From contig JACVGW010000006.1 in assembly GCA_018992565.1 (NCBI GenBank), forward strand, positions 1 through 51,281: a stretch of DNA of 51,281 nt. The letters run 5' to 3'. The stretch comes from Theionarchaea archaeon (GTDB lineage: Archaea; Methanobacteriota_B; Thermococci; Methanofastidiosales; SZ-28-30). Positions 24,532 through 32,840 of the stretch are shown here, one piece after another (positions within the stretch are counted from its first letter, which is position 1; every line of letters starts with the position of its first letter). A program made the translations under genes and the position numbers. The notes below the pieces were generated by a model. That model searched no databases and had not been told where the DNA came from. It was given only the letters and a program-made list of their open reading frames with translations.

Positions 24532-26152
24532 CCTCCGCTAATCCATCTATTCGTTCCTGTTCAGTCATGATCTGACCTTCATTCACCGCGTAGCATGCTC
24601 CATTGATCATTTGCGTTCTGACTTCGCCTCTGGCTATAGTGCTGCCCTTCAACTGGGGAGCATCCAGCAACCCACATCTCACTGCTTTCTCCAGTACCTC
24701 TGGATCAGTGAGAGGCTCTTCAGCACTACTCCCCAGAGTCTTTATGGCATCAATGAGGATATACGCTTCTCTCAACAACTGGTTCTTTCTCTGGATCACT
24801 CTGGGGTCAGCTGCCGCATCTGGCATTCCCATGAGACAATTCTGTATGACACGTCTCGCAATCTTCGATGTCCTGATGACATCTTCGGGCGTGGCTGCAT
24901 GGTCTGCCTCGCTGTAGGACACACAGTGCACTATGTCGGGGTGAATGGCCATTCCCACGCTGACCGCAAATGCCAGCTGCCCCATTGCATAGTCGGTATC
25001 CACAGGATAACTCAGCAATCCGGCCACCCGCACCTGCCGCAGCGAAGTGAATGTCTGGTCATGCAACGATTCGATCAATGTCATCTTGGCAATCATCTTG
25101 GCCACATCCATCAAAGGAGATGTACCCAGAGGGGTGTTAAACATATACTGAGACACATAGGTGCTCACCCCCATGTTCTTTGCATTGTAAGCTGCCAGAT
25201 ATGCCATGACCACAGCCAGAGTATCATGTGCATTTCGCAGCGACCACTGATGGGCTTCATTGACTTCCACAGGAATCCCTCTTTCCGCATTCCACCTCAT
25301 GTTCTCTTGATTCTCAGAAATGGCCTCTCTCAAAGGCCTGGCACTCCTTCCATCCAATTCACTATACCAGGTCAAAGGAGTAGCAGTCCATGCATTGTTG
25401 ATTGTCTCACAGAGAAGCCTTGACATCCTCATCAGGTCCCGCGTCCCGCTGTAACATCGTAAGAGAGGATAGTTCCCCCGTCTTGACGCCCTGTACATCC
25501 TGACAAGGTCCTCCTTCCTACGGAAGGGGACGCCTCCAGAACCTGTCTCCTCTGTCATCTCTTCCGGGCGGAAGAAGCTCTCCTGCGCATTCTGGTCAGG
25601 AGCAATACTAATAACGTCCACTACCTGAGCTTCGGCAATCCTTTGTATACCCCTCGTGGTTTCCTCCAGTGAAGGCAAGCCAAAGTGATGACGTAGAATG
25701 GGGAAGGGTTTCTTGAGAAAAACCCGCTCAATCAATGTCTGAGGATAGTAGTCTTTTTCCTGGGTTACCTCCTCGTGCTTCAAATACGAGATAGTATCTT
25801 CCATGGTAGATAATCCGTCAAATACTCTTTCAAACAGTCCCGATTTTTCAGCAACACTGCACACTGGAGCAGTTCCTCCACATATCCATCTCTTATTCTT
25901 AATTCCATGGTGTGAAATCTTCTTCTTTAACTCCTCAAACAGCACCTGAGCGTTTTCTGGAGTCAACCGGTATGACACACCAATAATGTCAGGATCATAT
26001 TCCATGATCTCCCGAATAAGATCATCGATACGGACTGCAGGTCCTAAGAACTTTGTTTGATATTCCAATTTCTCAGCAAGGTCCAGGAAGTTCAAAACGC
26101 CTGCCACGTGGATGCAACTTCCAATTGATGCACCCAGTATTCTCTTACTCAT
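24512..26152 (-). CDS. Cobalamin-binding glutamate-mutase-like fusion enzyme
   Basis: A 546-residue protein joining a B12-binding domain to a mutase-like barrel. Residues about 3-125 resemble glutamate mutase subunit S (MutS/GlmS), including G-S-C-I-H-V-A-G, which aligns with the D-x-H-x-x-G cobalt-ligand motif. His15 is kept but the Asp is Cys13. Residues about 205-480 resemble the large subunit (MutE/GlmE): L-R-C-Y-S-G-T-R-D, an Arg-rich approach and long helices. The usual enzymes are two separate proteins that interconvert glutamate and 3-methylaspartate. The substrate here is probably another amino acid. The ATG at 26152 has a GAGGTG SD; a GTG at 26161 lies within that SD. The opine-dehydrogenase stop overlaps the SD region and the 3' end overlaps the NadE-like gene. 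Confidence 0.72.
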   Translation of the reverse strand: MSKRILGASIGSCIHVAGVLNFLDLAEKLEYQTKFLGPAVRIDDLIREIMEYDPDIIGVSYRLTPENAQVLFEELKKKISHHGIKNKRWICGGTAPVCSVAEKSGLFERVFDGLSTMEDTISYLKHEEVTQEKDYYPQTLIERVFLKKPFPILRHHFGLPSLEETTRGIQRIAEAQVVDVISIAPDQNAQESFFRPEEMTEETGSGGVPFRRKEDLVRMYRASRRGNYPLLRCYSGTRDLMRMSRLLCETINNAWTATPLTWYSELDGRSARPLREAISENQENMRWNAERGIPVEVNEAHQWSLRNAHDTLAVVMAYLAAYNAKNMGVSTYVSQYMFNTPLGTSPLMDVAKMIAKMTLIESLHDQTFTSLRQVRVAGLLSYPVDTDYAMGQLAFAVSVGMAIHPDIVHCVSYSEADHAATPEDVIRTSKIARRVIQNCLMGMPDAAADPRVIQRKNQLLREAYILIDAIKTLGSSAEEPLTDPEVLEKAVRCGLLDAPQLKGSTIARGEVRTQMINGACYAVNEGQIMTEQERIDGLAEDVICGY

Positions 26153-26153
26153 G

Positions 26154-27227
26154 CTATGCACCTCTGGTAACGTATTCTATCATCTGTTGACTATTCATTC
26201 CTTCAAGACCCAGACTCTTCACTGTCCTTCCTTCTAATCCAAAATCAATTCCGTACAGGTGAGTGGCAATCCCAATGACACTCTCAATGGCTGGGGCAGG
26301 TGCTCCCAGATAATTCCCCAGCGAAGCAATAGGCACCAGTCCTGTAGGAATGTCTTCCATGATATACCGATGGACAGGGGTTTGCGGCGATCCTACTCCG
26401 CTATATTTCCCATTATCCTGGATGCGTTCGAACAACGTCTCTCCCTGGGCATTGTAGACTCTTCTCAACCACTGGCGCGCAGACAGTGTTGAAACACCCA
26501 TAGCATGAGCAACTCGCTGCCTTTCTTTGTCAACCCGCTCAAGAAACCGTGCCACGTAAGGAGTTATTCCATCAAAATAGTAGCTAAACTTCTGGCTTGA
26601 TTCAATTCTGCCCATATTGAGAATCATGGTGGACGGATGGAAAATGGCACCTATGTTGGCCAGACTAGTTTCCATCACATTTTCTGCCTTTTCGAAAGAG
26701 GGGTGAACCTTCTTCAACAGGCTGATTACTCTGCTGGTATCTGAAGCGGGAAAGGCTGCTACAGGCACTGATTTCTTGATGCCTGTGATCCTGGCCTGGT
26801 TATCCACCACCCGGCTCACGAATAAAAAAGTCTGTGTTTCTGCAATGTATATTCTTCTTGAGAATCCTTTCCTTTCCAGAGCATTTTTGAATTCCAGAGC
26901 ACCCCCTGTACGCCCGGGATTGAGAACAACAACCTGGCCATCTTCCAAATGAGGAGCACAGATTTCGGCAATAAACCTATGTGCCTGAGCGGGCACTACC
27001 ACCATAACCAGATCTACATTAGAAAGTGCTTTCTTGATATCTGTCGTAACAACATTCAGAGGGGCAACCTCCTCAAAAAGCCCCCTTAAATGAATGCCCA
27101 TATCATTTTTTATGTGTTCTATTCTCTTTTCGCTTCTATTAAACAAGTTCACAGAGAATCCTCTCACGGAAAGGTACCCTGCCAGTGCCTGACCTCCATT
27201 ACCTGCTCCCAAAACGGCTACATTCAT
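26154..27227 (-). CDS. Opine/octopine dehydrogenase family enzyme
   Basis: A 357-residue NAD(P)-dependent enzyme that in its family reductively condenses an amino acid with a 2-oxo acid. The N-terminal nucleotide fold is G-A-G-N-G-G-Q-A-L-A (7-16). The opine-dehydrogenase domain begins near residue 185 with N-I-G-A-I-F-H-P-S-T-M-I-L-N, which carries the family's conserved His, and has the R-Y-I-M-E-D-I-P-T-G-L-V-P motif near 288. The substrates cannot be read from sequence. It is the second gene of the operon, 25 nt after the regulator, with an almost perfect SD AAGAGGTGAT. Its place before a B12 mutase and two ligases suggests a role in making a modified amino acid or an opine. Confidence 0.85.
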   Translation of the reverse strand: MNVAVLGAGNGGQALAGYLSVRGFSVNLFNRSEKRIEHIKNDMGIHLRGLFEEVAPLNVVTTDIKKALSNVDLVMVVVPAQAHRFIAEICAPHLEDGQVVVLNPGRTGGALEFKNALERKGFSRRIYIAETQTFLFVSRVVDNQARITGIKKSVPVAAFPASDTSRVISLLKKVHPSFEKAENVMETSLANIGAIFHPSTMILNMGRIESSQKFSYYFDGITPYVARFLERVDKERQRVAHAMGVSTLSARQWLRRVYNAQGETLFERIQDNGKYSGVGSPQTPVHRYIMEDIPTGLVPIASLGNYLGAPAPAIESVIGIATHLYGIDFGLEGRTVKSLGLEGMNSQQMIEYVTRGA

Positions 27228-27252
27228 GCTATCACCTCTTATCTACCAACGT

Positions 27253-27507
27253 TCACTTTTTCAACCTTATAAAAGTCTTTCTCTTCCCCAAATCACCCTT
27301 ACCATATGATTTCTCTACTAAATCGCATTTTAACAGCTTTTCGACTCCTTTTGAAACGGCTGCTTCCGTAAATCCGATTTCGTTCGCAATGAAGCAAATT
27401 GAATTTGAACCCTCCTTCTCTGCCAGATACAAAAGTATCAAGAGAGCTGTAGGATTCCGTTTGATCTCGTAGGGAAGAGCCTTTATATCGGTGGTGGTCA
27501 TGTTCAT
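27253..27507 (-). CDS. Small winged-helix regulator heading the opine/mutase operon
   Basis: An 84-residue MarR/ArsR-like winged helix: helix P-T-A-L-L-I-L-L-Y-L-A, helix-turn-helix I-A-N-E-I-G-F-T-E-A-A-V-S-K-G-V-E-K-L-L, then a basic wing ending K-R-K-T-F-I-R-L. No ligand domain is fused. The ATG at 27507 is 8 nt after GGTGG; the GTG at 27519 overlaps the SD. Two perfect dyads in its own promoter (27540-27577) make autoregulation, and with it control of the four downstream enzymes, likely. MarR proteins commonly bind such dyads as dimers. Confidence 0.75.
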   Translation of the reverse strand: MNMTTTDIKALPYEIKRNPTALLILLYLAEKEGSNSICFIANEIGFTEAAVSKGVEKLLKCDLVEKSYGKGDLGKRKTFIRLKK

Positions 27508-27539
27508 CTCGTGTTCCACCTTGTCTAACTCTTGTTATA

Positions 27540-27556
27540 TCACATTTGTTATGTGA
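27540..27556. promoter_or_regulatory. Operator-like dyad TCACAT-TTGTT-ATGTGA
   Basis: Perfect 6-bp arms with a 5-nt spacer, lying at the predicted transcription start of the regulator gene and abutting the second dyad. Confidence 0.5.
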
Positions 27557-27577
27557 CAATTATTATATGATAATTGT
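27556..27577. promoter_or_regulatory. Operator-like dyad with ACAATTAT/ATAATTGT arms over the TATA box
   Basis: Perfect 8-bp arms around a 6-nt spacer TATATG. The centre coincides with the best TATA candidate for the minus-strand regulator operon, so a bound dimer would block TBP. A plus-strand TATA box lies only 4 nt away. Confidence 0.55.
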
Positions 27578-27580
27578 TAA

Positions 27581-27591
27581 ACTATATAAAG
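27581..27591 (+). promoter_or_regulatory. Divergent plus-strand TATA box
   Basis: ACTATATAAAG, centred 32 nt before the ATG of a 51-codon frame at 27618. It could also drive the zinc-ribbon gene further on. Confidence 0.45.
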
Positions 27592-27617
27592 CTTTCGGTT
27601 AAGAGGTGCTGGGGGTC

Positions 27618-27773
27618 ATGAAAACCAAAAGGAAATCCACCTTCGCAAAGCAGTGCAGTGTCGCTCTTTCCTCTGGGTGTCGACGAGAATACTACTTGAA
27701 ATTCTGGGGAAGAGTAGTCCCTGGTTCTTGCGAAAGATTTTTATCCTGTACCATTCAGTTGGATCATGGCTGA
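27618..27773 (+). CDS. Possible small basic cysteine-containing protein, 51 residues
   Basis: A short frame placed correctly behind a TATA box (27581) and an AGAGGTG SD (27602-27608). The peptide is basic at the start and has four cysteines. Its end overlaps the start of the zinc-ribbon gene in another frame, and that gene has its own TATA box inside this frame. No family recognised; it may be fortuitous. Confidence 0.25.
   Translation: MKTKRKSTFAKQCSVALSSGCRREYYLKFWGRVVPGSCERFLSCTIQLDHG
27737..27746 (+). promoter_or_regulatory. TATA box for the zinc-ribbon gene
   Basis: ATTTTTATCC, centred 25 nt before the ATG at 27766. This predicts a leaderless mRNA. Confidence 0.5.
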
Positions 27774-28248
27774 ATCCACGTGTATCGACATCGAGCTACC
27801 TGAATTTATGAATTTGCTGGAGGCAGAGGCAAAGAAAAAAATGATCAAAGAGGTATCGGACAAGATACGGCCCGCTGTTTCTGACATGTTTGCCACAGAA
27901 GTGAGAAAAATTCTTGCAGAGAGAATTGATGCATTCCATGAAGGCCCGGGGAGACTCAACGATGAACCCGCGGAACTGGTAGAACCTGACATAGTGCAAC
28001 CCGTTGATAACCCTCAAGAGATCAAAAAAGCCCTCGCAGAAGAGATTTTGTCGTTACCCGAGAAAGAAGCGTATCAGAAGCTCAAACTCTCTCTGGCTCA
28101 GGGAAAAATCGATGAATCTACCTTTGAAGAATTGAAGGGATTACTTTCAGCAAGCGCTGCTCATGAATCTCTCATCTGCAAGAAATGCGGCAGGAACCTG
28201 GAACCATCCGCCAAGTTCTGCCGATTTTGTGGCACCAAAGTTATGTAG
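27766..28248 (+). CDS. Zinc-ribbon protein with SHOCT-like helix pair
   Basis: A 160-residue soluble protein. The C-terminus is a zinc ribbon with Cys138, Cys141, Cys152 and Cys155. Just before it, about 108-128, L-S-L-A-Q-G-K-I-D-E-S-T-F-E-E-L-K resembles SHOCT-type short helices. The first 80 residues are acidic and helical, probably a coiled coil. Function unknown. Its 3' end overlaps that of pheT by 8 bp. The start is fixed by the TATA box 25 nt upstream. Confidence 0.65.
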   Translation: MAESTCIDIELPEFMNLLEAEAKKKMIKEVSDKIRPAVSDMFATEVRKILAERIDAFHEGPGRLNDEPAELVEPDIVQPVDNPQEIKKALAEEILSLPEKEAYQKLKLSLAQGKIDESTFEELKGLLSASAAHESLICKKCGRNLEPSAKFCRFCGTKVM

Positions 28249-29896
28249 CCACAGCCACAGAGTACACTTTTCCAAGATCAAGCTCAAAACAGGCAGCGGG
28301 AACCTCCAGGCCCCATGCCAGTAGGACTTCAGGAGTTACCTCTCCAATAATTCCCACCTTTTCCCCCATGACAATGGATCCACATCGTCCTTTAATGAAG
28401 GCAGGATGTTCAGTGAGCTCAAGAGTAACAGGTGTTCCCACATTCTGAGCAAGGGCTTTGAGTATTTCCTTGGCTTCGGTGAAGGATGCTTTGGGGTGGC
28501 ACAGTACCACAGCAAGATGATATTCCTCTTCAGTGCGTTCCTGAGCTTTTGAAGAGGGGAGGATTACTTCTCCCACTTCGAAGATATTCTGCGGATATTC
28601 ATAGTGTTTATTTGATGAAAGCGTGTACAACATCTCAGGAAGGAGCCAGGATCGCAGCACATTGTATTCAGCTGTCACTGCATTTACCACCTCTACCACA
28701 TCCTCTGCAATGAGGGTTTTCGCAAAGAATTCCCGTGAGGTCAGGTAGTAATTCTTTACTTCCAGCAAGCTGAACCCGTTCATTAAATGGGCAACCTTTC
28801 TGACGAATACCTCCAGGGGGTCCTCTTCACCAATAGTAGAAACTCTGGGTATGACAGGCTCCATCTTATCCAGGCCGTAGGCTTTTGCAACATCCTCTAT
28901 GATATCAACAGGGTGAAGGATGTCTGCCCTGTAGGGAGGTATTCTGGCTGTGTGTCCTTCCAGGGAGCACCGCATCCGTTCAAGGTAGGATCTGACTTGT
29001 TCCCAGGTTAATGTGAGACCCAGCCACCTGTTGACGTAATCCAGGTCAACTTCCATCTCCTGGGGGTTCAATTCAGGATACCAGCGTTCTTTTCCCTGTT
29101 CATGGACATGCACTGCATGAATAGTCCCACCTCTCCTGGCCAGACTGCACACCAGTATATTCAGGGCCTGTTCCAGGGCCTGCCGGGAATATCCCGTGAC
29201 ATCCAGGAAGAGATGTTTCGTGTCTTTTTCAACCTTGGTGTCTTCAGAATTGATTATGGGGGGCATTGACAGGACAGTCCCCTTCTTATCGAGCCACAGG
29301 GGATATTCAGAATAGTCTTTGAGTAGGTGAGCGAATTCAATCCCTTTCTTATGGCTGGTGAGTATCTCCTCCAGGCTTAGATCGGAATACCATTCGAGAG
29401 GGACAAACCTGAAATCGAGAGGGCGGGTTGTATAGGTGACGGGAAATTCTATTTTGTCCAGATCATGCACCCCTATGGCAACCTTCTTTCTGTTCCGTCC
29501 ATGGGTTATGTGCAGTTTCTCCTGCACCTGCATCAGGGATTTCACTGCCCCATCAGACAGGCGAACATCCCGAACCACAGCACACACTGCAAAGGGTCTC
29601 ACGAGAGCCACCTTCTCATCAATGTATGCAGTATAGCGTTCTTTCCCTTTGTCAGGTCTTGTCACGTGAAAATCGGGAAGCCCCGTCCTGATGCCAAGGT
29701 ATCCCTCCAGGGCCATGACAAATCCTTCTGTTGACAGCATATCAGGGCGATCGGGGAATATTTCCACTTCAATAGTATCTGAGACCTGCCTCAGGTCTGT
29801 GCCCATCATAGATATATTGTGAGCCAGATCATCATCAGAGATGGGCTTTCCCAGAAGGTCCAGTACGTCCTGTTTATCAAGAGTTATGAGAGGCAT
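28241..29896 (-). CDS. pheT: Phenylalanyl-tRNA synthetase beta subunit, archaeal type
   Basis: The beta chain of the heterotetrameric PheRS, which edits mischarged Tyr-tRNA and binds tRNA. The 551 residues have the short archaeal/eukaryotic form, without the N-terminal EMAP-like domain of bacterial PheT. A B3/B4 editing domain occupies about 80-270, a B5 domain about 270-345 (H-P-V-D-I-I-E-D-V-A-K-A-Y-G-L), and a catalytic-like core the rest. It starts 1 nt after pheS, so the pair is one operon. Confidence 0.95.
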   Translation of the reverse strand: MPLITLDKQDVLDLLGKPISDDDLAHNISMMGTDLRQVSDTIEVEIFPDRPDMLSTEGFVMALEGYLGIRTGLPDFHVTRPDKGKERYTAYIDEKVALVRPFAVCAVVRDVRLSDGAVKSLMQVQEKLHITHGRNRKKVAIGVHDLDKIEFPVTYTTRPLDFRFVPLEWYSDLSLEEILTSHKKGIEFAHLLKDYSEYPLWLDKKGTVLSMPPIINSEDTKVEKDTKHLFLDVTGYSRQALEQALNILVCSLARRGGTIHAVHVHEQGKERWYPELNPQEMEVDLDYVNRWLGLTLTWEQVRSYLERMRCSLEGHTARIPPYRADILHPVDIIEDVAKAYGLDKMEPVIPRVSTIGEEDPLEVFVRKVAHLMNGFSLLEVKNYYLTSREFFAKTLIAEDVVEVVNAVTAEYNVLRSWLLPEMLYTLSSNKHYEYPQNIFEVGEVILPSSKAQERTEEEYHLAVVLCHPKASFTEAKEILKALAQNVGTPVTLELTEHPAFIKGRCGSIVMGEKVGIIGEVTPEVLLAWGLEVPAACFELDLGKVYSVAVAT

Positions 29897-29897
29897 G

Positions 29898-31385
29898 TCA
29901 CCACATCCACAATTTCAGGTCTCTGATCTGCTTGAGGTCATTCTTATACAAATCCCTCAAATCAGTTATCCTGTAGTAGTCCATAATGATCCTTCCAAAT
30001 CCAGGTCCCCACGCCAGTACGGGGATGTCCTCTCCCAGGAGAGGTACGACTACTTCTGGTCTGAATACTCCTGACCCGATCAATTCCACCCATTCTCTGG
30101 TGCGTGGGTTGTACACTTCTGCTTCCACTGAGGGCTCTGTATAAGGGAAGTAGGCTGGTCTGAACCTGAAGTTCTGTATTCCCATCTTCTGAAGGAACCG
30201 TGCTAGATACCCCAGGAGATTCCTCAGGTTGACACCTTCACCAACTACTATCCCGTCTGTCTGGTAGAATTCTGCCAGATGGCTCCAGTCAGGTTTCTCA
30301 TTTCTGAAGCATTTCCCCACAGAGAAAAACTTCAAAGGCAAATCACTTTTCTTTATTGCCGCCAATGTTCTAGCCGATAGAACGGTAGTATGGGTTCGCA
30401 ACACGAGTTTTTGGGCTTCTTTCTCATCCCATTGATAGTTCCACCCTGTTGAAGAGATCTCTCCTCCGTGTATGTGCATTGCTTTCACCCTTTCCACCAG
30501 AGAGTCATCAGGGAGGTCTGCTTCTCCTGCTACGAAGAACGTATCCTGCATATCACGGGCAGGGTGGTCCTGGGGCTGAAAAAGAGCATCGAAGTTCCAG
30601 AATGCAGAGGATACCATGGGGCCTTTCATTTCTTTAAACCCCATCTCCAACCAGATCTTTCGGACGTATTCGATAGCCTGGTTGACAAAGTGCCTCTTGC
30701 CATAGGTGATGTCTCTCACGTCTGCTGTAATGTCGTACGGTCTGAACCCAGTGGCAACCCACTTTCGTTCTCGAATCACCTCCGGTGTCACCTGGGAGAT
30801 TTGTTCTGTAAATTCAATGCCTTCTCTGATCTTCTGGGCTCCTTTCTGGGTTAGGATGATTTCTCTGTGTATTTTCTCTTTGACAGTGATTGCTTTCCTG
30901 GATTTTAATGTCTTGAGAGTCTCAGGAGAAAGCGTATCTCCTCCCATTCCTGATAGTATCCTGGCAAGGACTTCCTCTTCGGGCAGTCTTTGCTCCTGAT
31001 ATTCTCTTCCTCTTTCAGTGATCTTCAGAATGAGAGACTCATCTTTTTTCAGAATATCAACGAGTCCTTTTCTCTTGAGCCATCCCAGGGCAATGGTCAC
31101 TTCTGAAGGGTCCATTGAGGTATCTTTTACATCTAGTGTATCAGTCGTTCTGAGAAGGTCGAGGATCTTTCTTTCAGGGAGCTTCTGAGAGAGGCGTTCA
31201 CCCTCCCTTGTCAGCTCAACGACAGACTCTGTGCGCTCATGAATTTCTGCTAGGTTGGTGTCCTGTAAAGTGAGGGCACTCCTCATGATAGCCACTTCAG
31301 GGAGCTGTGTCTTCTCCATCAATTCCTGAATGTCACCAGTTTCCTCTAGGGCCAGCAATACCTTCTTATCTTGTACAGTTAACAT
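29898..31385 (-). CDS. pheS: Phenylalanyl-tRNA synthetase alpha subunit
   Basis: The catalytic subunit that activates Phe and charges tRNA-Phe. The N-terminal 190 residues hold winged-helix repeats, as in archaeal PheS. The class II core shows motif 2 in F-F-S-V-G-K-C-F-R-N-E-K-P-D, motif 1 around the G-F-K-E-M-K-G-P region, and the closing motif 3 in A-W-G-P-G-F-G-R-I. The ATG at 31385 has a GAGGTG SD 5 nt upstream. The clearest TATA box, CCTTTATAAG at 31491-31500, is about 110 nt away, so the pheST leader may be near 85 nt, longer than usual here. Confidence 0.95.
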   Translation of the reverse strand: MLTVQDKKVLLALEETGDIQELMEKTQLPEVAIMRSALTLQDTNLAEIHERTESVVELTREGERLSQKLPERKILDLLRTTDTLDVKDTSMDPSEVTIALGWLKRKGLVDILKKDESLILKITERGREYQEQRLPEEEVLARILSGMGGDTLSPETLKTLKSRKAITVKEKIHREIILTQKGAQKIREGIEFTEQISQVTPEVIRERKWVATGFRPYDITADVRDITYGKRHFVNQAIEYVRKIWLEMGFKEMKGPMVSSAFWNFDALFQPQDHPARDMQDTFFVAGEADLPDDSLVERVKAMHIHGGEISSTGWNYQWDEKEAQKLVLRTHTTVLSARTLAAIKKSDLPLKFFSVGKCFRNEKPDWSHLAEFYQTDGIVVGEGVNLRNLLGYLARFLQKMGIQNFRFRPAYFPYTEPSVEAEVYNPRTREWVELIGSGVFRPEVVVPLLGEDIPVLAWGPGFGRIIMDYYRITDLRDLYKNDLKQIRDLKLWMW

Positions 31386-31610
31386 GAAAACACCTCAGAA
31401 TAAGTGGTTGAGTCTATTTCGGGCCGACATATCAAAATTGGCACATATCACACACCTTTGGAGCCAGTATTGTGGGAGACTTATAAAGGTTGTGGTTGCT
31501 GTTACTGGTGGTTGTTGCTATTAACCCCAGCAGCACTGAATGAGAATAGTGAAAGCATGGCATCTCAACAGGATAGAGGACAAAGAAATAATTTGGCATG
31601 CCTAACCAAC

Positions 31611-31619
31611 CTTTAAAAG
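31611..31619 (+). promoter_or_regulatory. TATA box for the CDF transporter
   Basis: CTTTAAAAG, centred 26 nt before the ATG at 31641. Confidence 0.55.
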
Positions 31620-31640
31620 CACCATAAAGAGGTATCTGTC

Positions 31641-32777
31641 ATGGAAGCTCTCACAGAAAGAGAAAGGGCACATTACGGATATTTGGAGGGTGGAGTAAGC
31701 ATAGTGGTCAATTTATCACTCTCCTTTCTCAAATTTGGGGTTGGATTTTACATTAATTCAATCGCTCTCATTGCAGATGGATTCCATTCCCTATCAGACA
31801 TCCTAACATCCCTTGTGGTTATTCTAGGATTCAGATTCTCTCAGCAGCCACCAGATAAAGAACATCCCTTCGGTCATGGGCGCTATGAAGATATTACCTC
31901 ATTGACTATAGCAATCTTGCTGGCTGTAGTAGGAGCTCAATTCTTTATATCCTCAGTGGAGCGTCTCTATCACCCCGAAGTTGTCAAGGGGAGTTTCCTC
32001 TTCTTCTTGGTTATACTTCTGGCTGCTGCGGCAAAAGAACTCTTGGCTCGCTATTCTTTGTATCTTTCCCGTAAGATAGGCTCTCATGCCCTGCTTGCAG
32101 ATGCCTGGCACCACAGAAGCGATGCTCTGACATCTGTTCCTGTAGCCTTCGGTATACTGGCTTCAACGTATGGTTACTACTGGGTGGATGCTCTTTCAGG
32201 GATAGTACTCTCTGGAGTCATTGTGTATTTTAGCTTTACACTGGCCCGGGATGCGGCCAGCCGATTGCTGGGAAAGGCTCCTCCAGATGAGGTCATCTCT
32301 CAGATCAAGAGACTTGCTTCATACCCAAGAGTTACTGATATACACAGTATCAACGTCCACAACTATGGGGAAAGAAAGGTCATTTCCCTGCACATGCAGG
32401 TTGAACCTATGGGACTAGAAGAAGCTCACGCCATTGCAGATATAGTGGAACAGAGAATCGCAGAAGGACTGAATGCGTCTGTTGTGGTACACATTGATGG
32501 ATCCACTGTAGATGAGTCCATGAAAGAAGAAATCTCGAAGATTGTTGAGGCACATGACGACGTTGTGTCCTGTCATGCTGTTGATATCGGGCAGAAGATT
32601 GACTTTCATATTCTAGTGGACAAGAACATGAGATTGCAGGAGGCTCACGATCTCGCTCACCATCTCGAGAATGACATTTCAAGAAAGTTCAAAAAGGAGG
32701 TGGTCATTCACGTGGAGCCCTGTTCCCACGTGTGCAATGACTGCAGTCAGAAATGCGATGTACGGTCCGCCCAGTGA
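31641..32777 (+). CDS. Cation diffusion facilitator (Zn/Fe/Mn efflux)
   Basis: A membrane antiporter of 378 residues that exports divalent metal ions. About six TM segments lie in residues 15-205. The two metal-site motifs are D-G-F-H-S-L-S-D near 47 and D-A-W-H-H-R-S-D near 156, and H-P-F-G-H-G-R-Y-E near 75 is the family loop. The cytoplasmic tail is longer than usual: two successive ZT-dimer-like domains (about 215-290 and 292-362) and a Cys-rich end with C-S-H-V-C-N-D-C-S-Q-K-C. The tail may sense metal. Which metal cannot be said from the motif alone. Confidence 0.9.
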   Translation: MEALTERERAHYGYLEGGVSIVVNLSLSFLKFGVGFYINSIALIADGFHSLSDILTSLVVILGFRFSQQPPDKEHPFGHGRYEDITSLTIAILLAVVGAQFFISSVERLYHPEVVKGSFLFFLVILLAAAAKELLARYSLYLSRKIGSHALLADAWHHRSDALTSVPVAFGILASTYGYYWVDALSGIVLSGVIVYFSFTLARDAASRLLGKAPPDEVISQIKRLASYPRVTDIHSINVHNYGERKVISLHMQVEPMGLEEAHAIADIVEQRIAEGLNASVVVHIDGSTVDESMKEEISKIVEAHDDVVSCHAVDIGQKIDFHILVDKNMRLQEAHDLAHHLENDISRKFKKEVVIHVEPCSHVCNDCSQKCDVRSAQ

Positions 32778-32840
32778 CTTTTTCGACACCTGGATGATTC
32801 AACAGAAATATTCATAAGACCTCCCTATGAATGCATCATA

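Noticed and set aside
24611-25423. Long antisense frame (270 codons) inside the mutase gene
   Set aside because: His/Gln/Ser-rich low-quality translation opposite a strongly coding frame; no start signals.
23400-27227. Identification of the operon as pyrrolysine biosynthesis
   Set aside because: PylB is a radical SAM enzyme and PylD is unrelated to opine dehydrogenases; no pylS, pylT or pylB-like gene is present. Only the order of chemistry is similar.
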